From Zeus faber (taxonomy: Eukaryota; Chordata; Actinopteri; Zeiformes; Zeidae), in contig OY482848.1 in assembly GCA_960531495.1 (NCBI GenBank), forward strand, positions 15,475,042 to 15,539,041: 64,000 nt of DNA, written 5' to 3'. Positions 1 to 45,452 of the stretch are shown here, piece after piece. Positions within the stretch are counted from its first letter, which is position 1, and each line of letters begins with the position of its first letter. A program made the position numbers and the translations under genes. Under the pieces are notes generated by a model. That model was not told the origin of the DNA, made no database searches, and saw nothing but the letters and a program-made list of their open reading frames with translations.

Positions 1-103
1 TCACAACAAGCTGCTTACTTATTGCAGATTCAGTCTTCCCAGCCTGGTGCAGGGCTACAATTTTGTTTCTGGTGTCCTTTGACAGCTCTTTGGTCTTGGC
101 CAT
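1..103 (-). CDS. Tc1-like transposase, N-terminal fragment
   Basis: The start codon is at 103 and the frame is open to the window edge. The first 34 residues begin MAKTKELSKDTRNKIVALH, the N-terminal paired-like helix-turn-helix start of fish Tc1 transposases, which binds the terminal repeats. No break is visible in this short stretch. Whether the rest is intact cannot be seen. Confidence 0.85.
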   Translation of the reverse strand, partial: MAKTKELSKDTRNKIVALHQAGKTESAISKQLVV

Positions 104-468
104 AGTGGAGTTTGGAGTGTGACTGTTTGAGGTTGTGGACAGCTGTCTTTTATACTGATAAGAGTTTAAACAGGTGCCATTAATACAGGTAAGGAGTGGA
201 GGACAGAGGAGCCTCTTAAAGAAAAAGTTACAGGTCTGTGAAAGCCAGAAATCTTGCTTGTTTGTAGGTGACCAAATACTTATTTTACCAAGGAATTTAC
301 CAATTAATTCATTTAAAATCCTACAATGTGATTTCCTGGATTCTTTCCCCCCATTCTGTCTCTCATAGTTGAAGTGTACCTATGATGAAAATTACAGGCC
401 TCTCTCATCTTTTTCAGTGGGGGAACTTGCACAATTGGTGGCTGACTAAATACTTTTTTGCCCCACTG
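1..468 (-). mobile_element. Tc1/mariner DNA transposon, 5' part (runs off the left edge)
   Basis: Read on the minus strand, the element starts with a terminal repeat beginning CAGTGGGGCAAAAAAG at 468 and is flanked by a TA dinucleotide at 469-470, the Tc1/mariner target. About 360 bp of non-coding leader is followed by the start of a transposase frame. The remainder lies outside the window. The leader and terminal repeat match a Tc1-like family I know from many teleosts. Confidence 0.9.
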
Positions 469-1310
469 TATAGCTGAAAAGATTGTGTAAACAGATATGT
501 TTTACATATGTACTAGAGAGATGCAGGTTTGAAAGGGTTTCTGCAATTAATTTTACGGCTGAAATGTTATTAAAATAAAAAAAATGGATGTCATAATAGT
601 GATTAAACAAGCGTCTTTAGCGAATTTAATCACAAAAACAATACTCATTCATTATTATTGCGTCACAGCCCACGCGCGCCTGGGGTGTTTTTTTTACCCA
701 CAGTATCCATCGCTTTTAGTTTAAAAGACATTTATTGTAAAAATGGCCAATTGGCAATTAAGCATTAAAAAAAAACCATTCAGACAAAAGCAAACAGGAT
801 TTAGAGACGCTCAAGTCCAAGAGAGTGCGATGAAGCCGCTTGCGTTTCCATGAATCAACGACAGGATTTCTCCTCTGATCCCCGCGCATATTTAATATAA
901 ACATCACAGGAGCCAAGGATCCTTAAAACCACCATAGAAGCTATTTAATAAGGTATAGCTCACCGTTATGTCATGTGCATACTTTCAAACAGTCTCCTGG
1001 ATGAAACACAAGCTGTTTTCATCAAGTTTGCACACAATAAAAAGCATTTTTTTGCATCGTAGAAGAGGTTATAGATTTATGGCTAGTCACCCTCTCTCTC
1101 TCTCTAAAGCTAAACAAAAAGCAGTGACCGTTGTAGTGAACAAGGAGTAACATTAGCACCACCGACCTGTACACAGGGAAAAATATTATACTGGAGTCAT
1201 TGGTTACACTTAAAAATATTGCATTAAAAACAATTTATTTACTATTATTCGTTTCTAATAATCATAATAATCATAATAATAATTTAATGATTTAAATCTT
1301 TGCGTAGTAG
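469..1310. other. Non-coding, AT-rich flank
   Basis: Between the Tc1 element and the inverted-repeat element. Only short A/T runs and short low-complexity open frames. No exon with splice signals or known domain was found. Confidence 0.6.
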
Positions 1311-1648
1311 GTTTTGGCGCCATCTGCAGGTGGGGAGAGTCAGCACTGGCAACTGGAAGGGGACGCAGCTGCAGGAGATTGAGATGACTGGTGCTGGAAT
1401 AAATCTCTTGTCTTTATGGGGTTGAGAGATGGAGCAGAGGGCAGGTTTGCCAGGTGTTTATTTAACATAAATAAAGGTTTGTCCTTTCAGACTACGTCAT
1501 AAAGCTCTGCAATGGCAGCCCGGCCTCGTGGTCAAGGTCAAGAGAGGTGACTGCACTTTTACTCTGCTTATCACCCCAATTCTGCAGCTGTATCCCCTTC
1601 CAGTTGCCAGTGTTGACTCTCCCCACCTGATAGATGGTGCCAAAAACA
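1311..1648. mobile_element. Foldback/MITE-like element, copy 1
   Basis: Long terminal inverted repeats of about 65 bp: the left arm 1311-1375 (GTTTTGGCGCCATCTGCAGG, then GTGGGGAGAGTCAGCACTGG) is mirrored by the right arm 1582-1648. The core between them is about 200 bp and non-coding. The same arms recur at 22469-22637. Small size and no open frame indicate a non-autonomous DNA element. The superfamily is not assigned. Confidence 0.8.
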
Positions 1649-3724
1649 CCGTCCACTTCCACACTTTGTTTTTTTAAGTTATTGTTAATTTCTCAATTTC
1701 CAGTTGAAGAATGTCAATGTGATTTTACAAACTAAAGCAATTTTTACGTGTAACCAATTCCTAACTTTTCCAGTGTATATTTGAAGACAGACAAAAAGAA
1801 AGAAAGAAAGAAAGGAACCAATGATGGTGGGTGAGAAAATGACAACTTTATAAAGCAGTGGGTGTCGGCCATTTTACAGCTCTCATACAAAAGGCTTAGA
1901 AAAACACAACAGACACACGGTGCGCTCACACCAAGGGAACCATGGAGGGCGGAGTGATGTGAAGATAGCGACGAATGATCAAAAAGAGAAATTATTAAGG
2001 TGCTTAAACAAAAGTTTTGCTGTCAAGTGTCCAATCCTATGCAAGTACGTACAAATTAAACTCGAATGAAAACAAAAATAAAACATAGACCATAAACCAT
2101 ATCCGCTGAACATTAAAGGCCGGGTTGACGTGCTGAATGCCACCGAAATATCAAGTGACACTCCACCCACTCAATGTGGTAAGTAACTGGGTGCCATCAC
2201 AATCTCGTGGAGGAATACCAGCAACGTGTGATCTGATAAAATGCTATTCATCCTGCATCCGACGTAAATAAATACAGAATCAAACAATAGGACATCTGGA
2301 CAATAGGAATTCATTATAGCCCCTTTAAGTAGCTTGACATGTAATATTCAATATATATCTTGAGAAGAAGACCTTCCAAAAGTACTGCTGCAAAGTCACG
2401 TCTGCTATGGTCAAGGAAATATAATTAAAAGTACACTTCACCTTAAGTCACTCAATGAGGAAAAGGAGAAAAGAAACACAGAGTTGGTGCAGAGTGAATT
2501 TGAGTGTTTCGGGATGGACGAAACATTAGTATTAAGTATTAACACAAACCTCAACAGCACTCATCCGCTTATAAATATCACACGCAGAAGTTGGTTACCT
2601 TTTTTTTTTGTTTTTTTTTGCATAAACTTTGAAATCATCATCATCGAGCCCCAAATCACGGCATTGAGTTCGCTGCCGAGGGTAAAAAACCCCGGAAGGG
2701 AAAACGATCGGACGGAACAAGTTACAGAGTTGACGGAAGGACATCGACTCTCAGAAGGCGTAAAAATACACGCGGGCAACTCCACGATGTGTCTTCAGAA
2801 CCTATCCCGTGAATCAGAAGGTACCTGCTGTGGAACCAAGGACGAAAACGACTCCAATATCAATTCACCGTGATTATCAGTTTTATGGAACAAAAAATAA
2901 CCTTTTTCCATCAATAGCAACGGTTATATACAACGTCGGGCGTTGATTATAGAAACTAACTTCCTTCTACTTGACATGCTAATGCTACGTGTTGATTAAA
3001 TGGCTGCGATGGACTTATTAAAAAAAAAAAAAAAAAAAAGAACACCAACATCAACAACAACAAAAAAAAAAACACATTAGTATACTACCTTATATCCTCA
3101 GGTGAAAATGAACAGCCATTGAAACAATACTGCCCTAAAAATACTCTCCTCGCTCACGGACGGAACATTCTTTGGGAGGTTCTCATGTTTAAACACTGAA
3201 ATGGAGACAAGGAAGTCCAACAAATGCGGGTTAGTAAGTGTTACGCCAATGATCAGGACAGAATATTGTCGCGGCGACGATGGATATAAATAGGCTTTTT
3301 CTCTGGAGCCACAGGACCGACCCTGCGACTGATGTGGAAAACACAAATATATTCTGGAAAACTACGCTGAACAAAAAGGCCCCCGGGGTGGTGCGCCGTC
3401 GGAGTTGACCGTCGTCGAGCGTCCATCTTCGCCAATCAAGTCAAAGGGTCACGGATTGGAGTACAAAGCTCGGGAGCATCATTATTTAAAAAGAAAAAAA
3501 AAAAAAATCCTCGTCATTATATTAGTGGAATAAGTCTTCCATAAATATGGCTAGTGACAGCTGAACTGGGACTAAGTGGCGAGCTGCGCACGGGGGTCTG
3601 CGCGTGCGGCGGATCGAGGCTCCCGCCGACCTCCGAGGCGCAGGTTTGCTACGGCGGCCGAGCCAGGGCCGAGACGGAGGGATGAGCAGAGGGGAGGAAA
3701 GGGCTTCTGGCACTGGAATCGTCG
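1649..3724 (-). other. sorbs2: sorbs2 3' UTR (proximal part) and downstream sequence
   Basis: Directly after the sorbs2 stop. No coding exon is seen and open frames here are short. A canonical AATAAA in minus orientation is not evident between about 1.66 and 3.72 kb, so the transcript end is unplaced. Contains poly(A/T) runs near 3019-3072 and 3491-3508 and a simple GAAA run near 1796-1815. Confidence 0.55.
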
Positions 3725-37755
<34,031 letters not shown>

Positions 37756-37765
<10 letters not shown>

Positions 37766-37788
37766 GGTGACAGACACTTCTTTGCAAT
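37756..37788 (-). CDS. sorbs2: sorbs2 exon 1 (coding): start codon exon
   Basis: CACC-ATG-AAT-ACA-G followed by the donor GTATGT. The start codon is at 37765, in good Kozak context. It gives Met-Asn-Thr and joins exon 2 in phase 1 to read MNTDSGGCARK, the mammalian SORBS2 start. Bases 37766-37788 would be 5' UTR if the acceptor GCTGTAG at 37789-37795 is used, so at least one upstream non-coding exon exists. Confidence 0.88.
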
Positions 37789-39506
37789 CTACAGCAGATG
37801 GACACACTTTTCTGCAAATAGATAAAAGACCATTCTTAAAGCAGGGCTGCATTAGTCAATGTACTTCAATGAAATATGTAGTTTGATACAGACGCGTTGA
37901 GGAATTTGAGAAAACCAGACACGTTCATGTTGTAGTTAAGGATTGTGACGAGGGGGCCGCTCTGGCTGAGAGGAGCTGGTTAACCAGGGAGAACATAGAG
38001 TAGCACTTCACGCGAGTTCCACTTTAATATGGATAAGAACTGTGAATAAACACGCTGACCTGATGACCCTGCGTTGATCTTAATGCATAAAGAAATACAG
38101 AAACCAATACTCATAATTGAATGAAACGGATTGGAATACAAACGGATTGCCACCAACCCGCCGGTACTAGGTGACGGAGGCTTCTGTTTTGGTGCACGGT
38201 AAAGTTGCACTGATGACACACGGCCGACGCCGATGAAATACAGCCATAGCATGTTTCCTCAGCGGCGGCCGAATGTGCCCCAGCTATAAACAGACGTCTG
38301 ATGGATGCGGCGGCTTCTGGGAGCCGCATGATTGATATGGACGGTCCTGGCTTCAAAAGCCGAAAGACACGGGATGGACTGTCACGGCGCTTGACACGTG
38401 CGTGCGCGTGTGTCATCGTCGGCCTTAATGTACGCGGCGGGCGGCGGCGCGCGGCGGCTGCAGCGAGGATCACACACGTCTGGTGTGTTTTAAATAGCCG
38501 GGACGCACAGACGGCGGGCCCCGCTTCGCATGCACGGGGTCCGCTGCGGCGCTTTCAGGCCTCCGTGCTTCTAGAGCGGTGCATCTGCTACCGAACGCTT
38601 GGTCTGAATGGACAATCCAAGTTGGTTTAGATATTTCAAGTAGGCTCGTCGGTAATGGTAAAAGGCCGAACGAAGCAAGCACACAATAAACAAATTAAAA
38701 ACATCTCCTATCCATCTGCGGCTGATCCTGTCCCTGGCAACACGAATGGTGGAACGGGCCAAACCACATAATCAAGTCGTTTCTGACTTTTTAATCCCCC
38801 TAAACACTAAGTGCATGCAATAAAAGGCGTAATAATACATATCCACTTGCAGGGAAAGATAGACCATGTCAAAGTAAACAATGCTCTGCTTGCCATGCGG
38901 ACATTCCTTCAATAAAAATTTCCGCTTGCATATCAGTAAGCAAAGAACCCGCCCAAGGTTTTAAGCTGTGTAATGGTATTAGCCAAGCATCCAAAAATGA
39001 GCAGCTTTGCCGGCGTTTTCCAAACCAAAACACAAACCTTCTTTCGTCAGGGAATTAAAGAATATGTGACGTGTGTTTATGGCGGTTCCTCGTCAGTGGA
39101 ACAGCCGGAGGCCTCGGCGGATATTTCCAGGGGCTCATGGTAATTGCTATCAATTACCAGGGCTTAGACGGGATACATTCAACATAAACATGTTTCAAAA
39201 TAATTGAACAATTGTCGTCTTAGGAATCACGGACGATGATGAGTGGCACGAGATGTCTGGCACTTCATTGAAGCAAACGTCAACATACTTAGAATTTCCC
39301 AAATGGGTTTGAAATGGAAAACGCCCTGGAGCCAACTTGATAAGGCCTTAAAACGCAATGGGGATTATTACGTGCAACAATGGTACAAGGTTTAAAATTC
39401 AAAATAACCACGGGATAATAACCAAAAGTGTGGGAAGGGGCGCTATCGCAGGTCCTTCCTTCCTGGGGCTGTCAGACTGTATAACCAACAGTGCAGCCAG
39501 TAGACT

Positions 39507-39545
<39 letters not shown>

Positions 39546-40850
39546 ACTGTGAAAAAATGCAAGTGCAATTTTTTTTATATTTAAAAAAATAATAATAATA
39601 AATCCCAGTGCAATCCCTGATGTGTCAAGATGTGTGCAATACACTTAGTACTCTGGGTCCTATTTATGATTTTTTTTTAATGTTTCTATATATTTTATAT
39701 TGTTTATAGTGTGTACTTGATATGCTCTCCATTTTCTGCTGTCCCCTTTTTGCTGCTGGAACGATGTCAATTTCCCCGTTGTGGGACTAATAAAGGTTTA
39801 TCTTATTTGATCTTGTCTTAAATAAATCTTCGAGTGGCAAGGCACGATGCAATTTCCATTTAAAGTGAGAACAGAGTGAAGGTTCCTCAAAACAGGGATA
39901 GGGCTGCACACCAACAAGCATTGCGGTCCAGACTGAGACCAAGACTGAAATCAAACGGATTGGAAGCGATGCCATCTCGTGATTATTTTCCCATAGCAAT
40001 TAAAGATATTTATAAAGAATGGATATTTGAGGGGAAAAACCAAGTGTATATTATGTGTATAGTAATGTGAATGTCATGACCAAAAGGTAGAAGGGCGAGA
40101 ACAGTCGATGCAGTTCGGAAAATTGCATTTCTTCAATGCAGCCAGACAACATTATATCACGACATTACGAGAAACCAAAATCCCAGACGAGATCTAGTCT
40201 CATATCACGATAATGACATATCGCCCAGCCATACTTAGAACTTTCCGATGTACTGTGAGAGCTGTCCTCCTACGTGGAAAGAGACCTGAGAGCTTCAGAA
40301 GCAGTTAGTGGCTCTGTGCCACGCTGTGGACCTAGATAGAAGCCACAGCAGACGTAGGTGTATCCTGTGACGCCTCTCTTTCTTAAATATCTCTAAAGAT
40401 AAGTAATACGTCATTATAACCCTGTTGTGAAATCTGTCGTGACACAAAGTTCACTTGAGCAGGTAGAAATAGTCCAATGCTTCATTTGAGAGTTACATTT
40501 TTTATATGCAATATTACTGCAAAAAGGGCAACGCATGAGGACTCATTTGATTAAAAATGTGAAAAAAAAAAAAGAAAATAATTGACAGACTACACCACAT
40601 GGTTACGGTGCAATGGAAATATGAAATCCATCGTTAATAATAGCATTTAGGCCTAACCACTTCTTCAAACAGTCAATAGTCAATCCTCTATTTTTTTATC
40701 TGTATTTTGTTATTTGCATGACGTAAGATAAGTAACTTAAGACATAAAGAAAAACTATCAGTAGAACCCAGACATTTTTTATTACGCTGTAGCAATAATG
40801 TACGATTTTTAACAATTAATAGTTTTGCGTATATGTATCTGTTTTGAGTG
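37789..40850 (-). other. 5' intron of sorbs2, proximal part
   Basis: Mostly unique. The stretch 38270-38560 is locally CpG-rich (GGCGGCGCGCGGCGGC near 38440) and could be an alternative promoter. Contains a LINE 3' end at 39423-39800. Near 40233, TATCGCCCAGCCATA looks like one end of the GGGCTGGGCGATA class of MITE. Confidence 0.45.
39423..39800 (+). mobile_element. Non-LTR retrotransposon (LINE), 3' end
   Basis: The plus strand encodes the terminal reverse-transcriptase ORF residues GRYRRSFLPGAVRLYNQQCS and a stop at about 39502, then a 3' UTR with a CA tract, GTGCAATACACTTAG and a tail AATTTCCCCGTTGTGGGACT, AATAAAGG. 5'-truncated, as usual for LINEs. Clade is L2/CR1/Rex-like and not resolved. 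Confidence 0.8.
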
Positions 40851-40852
40851 CT

Positions 40853-41795
40853 TAAAGGATGTATACATTTCTGCTTTTTAAAGGATGTGTGTGTGTGTGT
40901 TTCTAGCGTTTAATCTGTTTCTAGCGTTTAAAGGATGTGTATAGTTATTGCGTTTAAAGGATGTGTGTGTGTTTCTAGAGTTTAAAGGATGTGTATATTT
41001 CTTGTGTTTAAAGGGTGTGTGTGTTTCTAGAATTTAAAGGATGTGTATATTTCTTGTGTTTAAAGGATGTGTATGTTTCCATTCTTTAAAGGATGTCTAT
41101 GATTCTGGTGCTTAAAGGATGTGTATATGTTTCTAGTGCCTAAAGGATGTGTATGATTCTAGTGCTTCAAGGATGTGTATATGTTTCTAGTGCTTAAAGG
41201 ATGTGTATATGTTTCTAGTGCTTAAAGGATGTGTATATGTTTCTAGTGCTTAAAGGATGTGTATGTGTTTCTAGTGCTTAAAGGATGTGTATATGTTTCT
41301 AGTGCTTAAAGGATGTGTTGTTTCTAGTGCTTAAAGGATGTGTATGTGTTTCTAGTGCTTAAAGGATGTGTATGTTTCTAGTGCTTAAAGGATGTGTATG
41401 TGTTTCTAGTGCATAAAGGATGTGTATATGTTTTGAGTGCTTAAAGGATGTGTATATGTTTTGAGTGCTTAAAGGATGTGTATATGTTTCCTGGCTTAAA
41501 GGATGTGTATATGTTTCAAGTGCTTAAAGGATGTGTATATGTTTCTAGTGCTTAAAGGATGTGTATGTTTCTAGTGCTTAAAGGATGTGTATATGTTTCT
41601 AGTGCTTAAAGGATGTGTATGTTTCTAGTGCTTAAAGGATGTGTATGTTTCTAGTGCTTAAAGGATGTGTATATGTTTCTAGTGCTTAAATTACGTGTAT
41701 ATGTTTCTAGTGCTTAAAGGATGTGTATATGTTTCGAGTGCTTTAAGGATGTGTATGTGTTTTGAGCGTTAAATGGATGTGTGTCTTGAGTTAAA
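40853..41795. repeat. Minisatellite, 24-29 bp unit, about 33 copies
   Basis: The unit is AGTGCTTAAAGGATGTGTAT with ATGTTTCT, varying in length by loss or gain of AT or GT pairs. The left half is more degenerate (GTTTAAAGGATGTG, TTCTTG forms) and the right half more uniform. Ends at about 41795 with decayed units. Confidence 0.93.
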
Positions 41796-41978
41796 CGTAT
41801 TGCGGCCCACTATATCACATCAAAGGGTTTGGCTTACCCCACCTGAGACCTGGCAACCCACTTGCTGCTGCTATGGAAGTGTCACTAGTGGGGACCACAT
41901 AAAGCTTGGCATCATGGGACACTCGGTTCTCCAGAGCCTAATCTTTCCTCACATACAATAAGTCCTCATAAATCTCTT

Positions 41979-42069
<91 letters not shown>

Positions 42070-43980
42070 GGGGGTAAATCATGGGTCCGGCGTCGTGGCC
42101 TGTCGCCGTCCAGATGATGAGCAGATTATAAACAGGATCATATTTCTGGAGAACAGATCCGTGGCGACACAGCAGCTGTGGCCGTGGTGTAATGTTATGG
42201 CTGGACACTGGCAGCGAACCCACAACACTCTAAAGCTCTGCACAACTTCTATTTACACTTTCTCGCTAACCCTTTTCCAAACACAATCCACCGTCCGCGG
42301 CCAGCAACACACCGGGGTCGCATTCAAAATAAATGACGCCACCTTCTACGATTCCGGTGAAAGTTTAGTGAACGCCACAGACGTTTCTAATCATTATACT
42401 GGGTGATGCTGCCGTTCGTGTCCCATCCTTAAAAAAAAAACAAAAAAAAAAACATGCTTTTTTTTTTTCCTTTCGAAATCATACATAAAGTTTTGCTGCG
42501 TCTCATGAAATTGGCTTTTAAAGATTACACCCTGCCTGAACAGCGTGACAGTCACCTCTCATAAAAAGCCTGAGCACCGGCGTAAAAGCCGTCTTAAAAA
42601 TCCTAAGCGCGTACAGGATGGAAAGCCCAGATGAACTGAAGCGCTACAATTTATGATGTAGAGGCTTCCAACGTTTTTTACTTAAATATGCTTTAAATAA
42701 TCATTTGAAAGTGAAGGTAAGGGAATGAAGGGTATATTTATCACTAAAAGATAAAGTAGCTGCTAAATAACCACCGAATGTTAAAAAAGCGATTAGGAAA
42801 CAACTGATACTGTGGTCTCCTAAACACACCAAGGCTTTCCATTTTTGGTGCATTTGTCTTTCTCTCCATAACACATGCACATACTGTATACACAGATGAA
42901 AAACAGCACGGGGAACGTTCATTCATCCATTGAGACCGTGTCCTGCATTCAACATAATGTATTAAATGGGCTTTTATTTTTGTTGTTGTGCTGACTGAGG
43001 TTAAATGTCTTTTTTTTTTTTTTTTACATTTCGAAGGGGTCCCTTGGCACCATTTTTATGACCGTCGAGGATCACCGGAGCCCACTTTGGGAAGCGCTGG
43101 TGTAGGATGTCCAGCGTTCCCAGCGCCCTGGCGGGGAGGAGTGACCGGAGGGGAAGGGTCTGCCCGGGATCAAGACGAGCCGTCGCAAGGGTCGAGATAC
43201 GGCTTCATACCGCTCTGCATTACTGAGATAAGCTCACGTCCTAATTCAACACCAGGCTGGCATTCTGAAATGTCTTTCAGTTTGGAGTGTCGCGTTCGAC
43301 TGCACTACCTCTGCTTGGATTACAATTTGTTGCATGTTAAATATGGAGTTTGCATATAATTGCATAGGAACTTTGCTTATTGCAAATAGCCAAACAACTC
43401 AGCAATCACATCTTTTTGACAACATACAATATCACAACTTTTGAATCACACTCAAGCACTAAGACATTCTTATTCTCATCTCTGTCTCACTATGAGGCGT
43501 TGTATCCTTAAAACAGCAATTAATGGCACTTCTTGACGCTTGTGTCAGAAGTGAGAGATTCTTCTTCATTTTGATAAGACTCACTGCGTGTCATCCAAGC
43601 TGAGCAAACCTTTCCCTCACTTAGAGCAAGTGAATTCTCCCAGTGCGATATCCTTCCAAAGTATATATTTAACCTGACTCTTCCAAAGATATGTTTTGGT
43701 GCCATACTATGACTCTAGTATTGCCAATTTTCCGGATAAGCTCCCCATATATAAAGGATTGTAAAAGGCTAATTACAAAGAGGAGTACTCTCACAAAAGT
43801 CTCAAAAACTGAATTGCGACAGTTTCACAACCAGAGAATAATGCACTGAAGTGCATGGAAGTTGTTTTCTAACAAGTTTCTCATTTCCAGCTCTAGACCT
43901 GGTCTGCTTTCTGAAACTTGGTATGTTTACGTTTTTTCAACTCATTTTATTTTCTTAGGTCACAGTGGTTTATCTGCTGA
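41796..43980. other. Intronic or intergenic sequence
   Basis: A CA repeat lies at 41981-42066 and poly(A/T) runs near 42430-42470 and 43009-43025. No gene recognised. Confidence 0.45.
41981..42066. repeat. (CA)n microsatellite
   Basis: About 42 CA units with one interruption. Confidence 0.94.
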
Positions 43981-43984
43981 ATGT

Positions 43985-44400
43985 AATTTGGACGTCGGTT
44001 GGCCACATTGGAGACTTGCGTGCATATAATTACTGAATGCAATTGCTGCGGGTCTAGAAAAAAAACACGAGTCAGAGCAATTGCTTTCCAAGGCCTGGGA
44101 GCCCTGGAGACGTCCAACAACACCAAGGCTTCGTTAGTCAGAACCAAGACCCATCCATTCCCTATCAGTGACAATACAATTCCTCTGTCATTGATGTGAT
44201 CTAGAGGTCGGGCACTTAGACAGTGGTCGGCCACTTTGGAGACTCGCATGTGCATAACAACTGAACGCAATTGCCGTGGGTCCCCAAAAACCATGTGAGA
44301 ACCTATTGCTTTCCAAGGCCTGGAGGGAGCAGAGGCACTCAACAACAAGGAACCAACAGTGGGTCGTCAAGACCAAGTCATTTCCCATCAGTCATCACAC
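43985..44400. repeat. Diverged tandem duplication, about 215-bp unit
   Basis: Two units, 43985-44180 and 44215-44400, share GGCCAC.TTGGAGACT, ACTGAA.GCAATTGC, ATTGCTTTCCAAGGCCTGG, CAACAACA and CCCATCAGT in the same order. Substitutions are numerous, so the duplication is old. Confidence 0.8.
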
Positions 44401-45420
44401 AATGCTTTTCCCATCAAGAGACTAATGTACTGAAACAGAATGGGGGACAAGTGTTAAAACACTATTGGGAGATGAGAAAATAGATGATGCGGTAACAGGA
44501 CTGGATAATGACCCCGTCTTAAGTATAGTTTCATTGGCATTTTGGCGGTATTGCATCAAGATATCGCCGGTTTGATTGGGGAACGTTTTCACATTTTCTC
44601 ATATAATATAACTGAGTACGACTACCCTTATGTTGGTGCATCTATTGGCTCCAGTGGTCCCTTCCCTCCACATATCCCCTTCCTTTTTGGGCAAACCTAC
44701 CAATGCCATTGCAAGAACCTCTGAATAACACCGACCTCCACCCCCACAGGTTACAGAACAGAACCAAACATTAACACTCACTCGGTCTTATCTACACAAA
44801 CTGTGGGTGGAATTTCCTTTGTGCAATCAGCCATATTAAACATTGCAAAAGTAGATTATAAATAGTCATAGTGAATAACTTCCCTTGTTATTGAGTCAGT
44901 GAGCTGGTGACAGGTAACACACAATCCTTAGTACGAGCTGATAGCTGATGTGAAGAGTCGACCGCCGTTACAGTAGTTTGTTAGTCGATTAAATAACAAA
45001 CAGTACTGATAATTGCGATGATTGCGAGTCTGATGAACAACTTTGCGTCCCTCCTGCGTTGGCTCCGCTGCTCTTCCACAACACGGAATGGCTACGAGAA
45101 TGATGTGCTCGACAAAACGGTAACACCCACAAAATGCAATGTGCCAGAGGAAGGAGACGTCTCAGAGAGTTTATACGGGGCACAAGTGTCTGTGTGCGTT
45201 TTTCGAATTAGCCGATATAATTAGAACGGAGACGGGCCTCGGGGCTGGCATGACACAGCAGGATTTAATGGACTCGGCCGGAGACGCGAGCAAAACGGCG
45301 TATTAGAGAGATAAGAAGAAAAAAAAGAATCAATCAATGCAGCAGCAGCTTTGTTTTGATACGAATGAGTTGAAGGAATAATGTTGCGCTATAGAAAATG
45401 TATAAAAAAAATACCCAAGC

Positions 45421-45452
<32 letters not shown>

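Noticed and set aside
40853-41795. CRISPR-like regular repeat array
   Set aside because: The repeats are contiguous with no unique spacers: a eukaryotic minisatellite.
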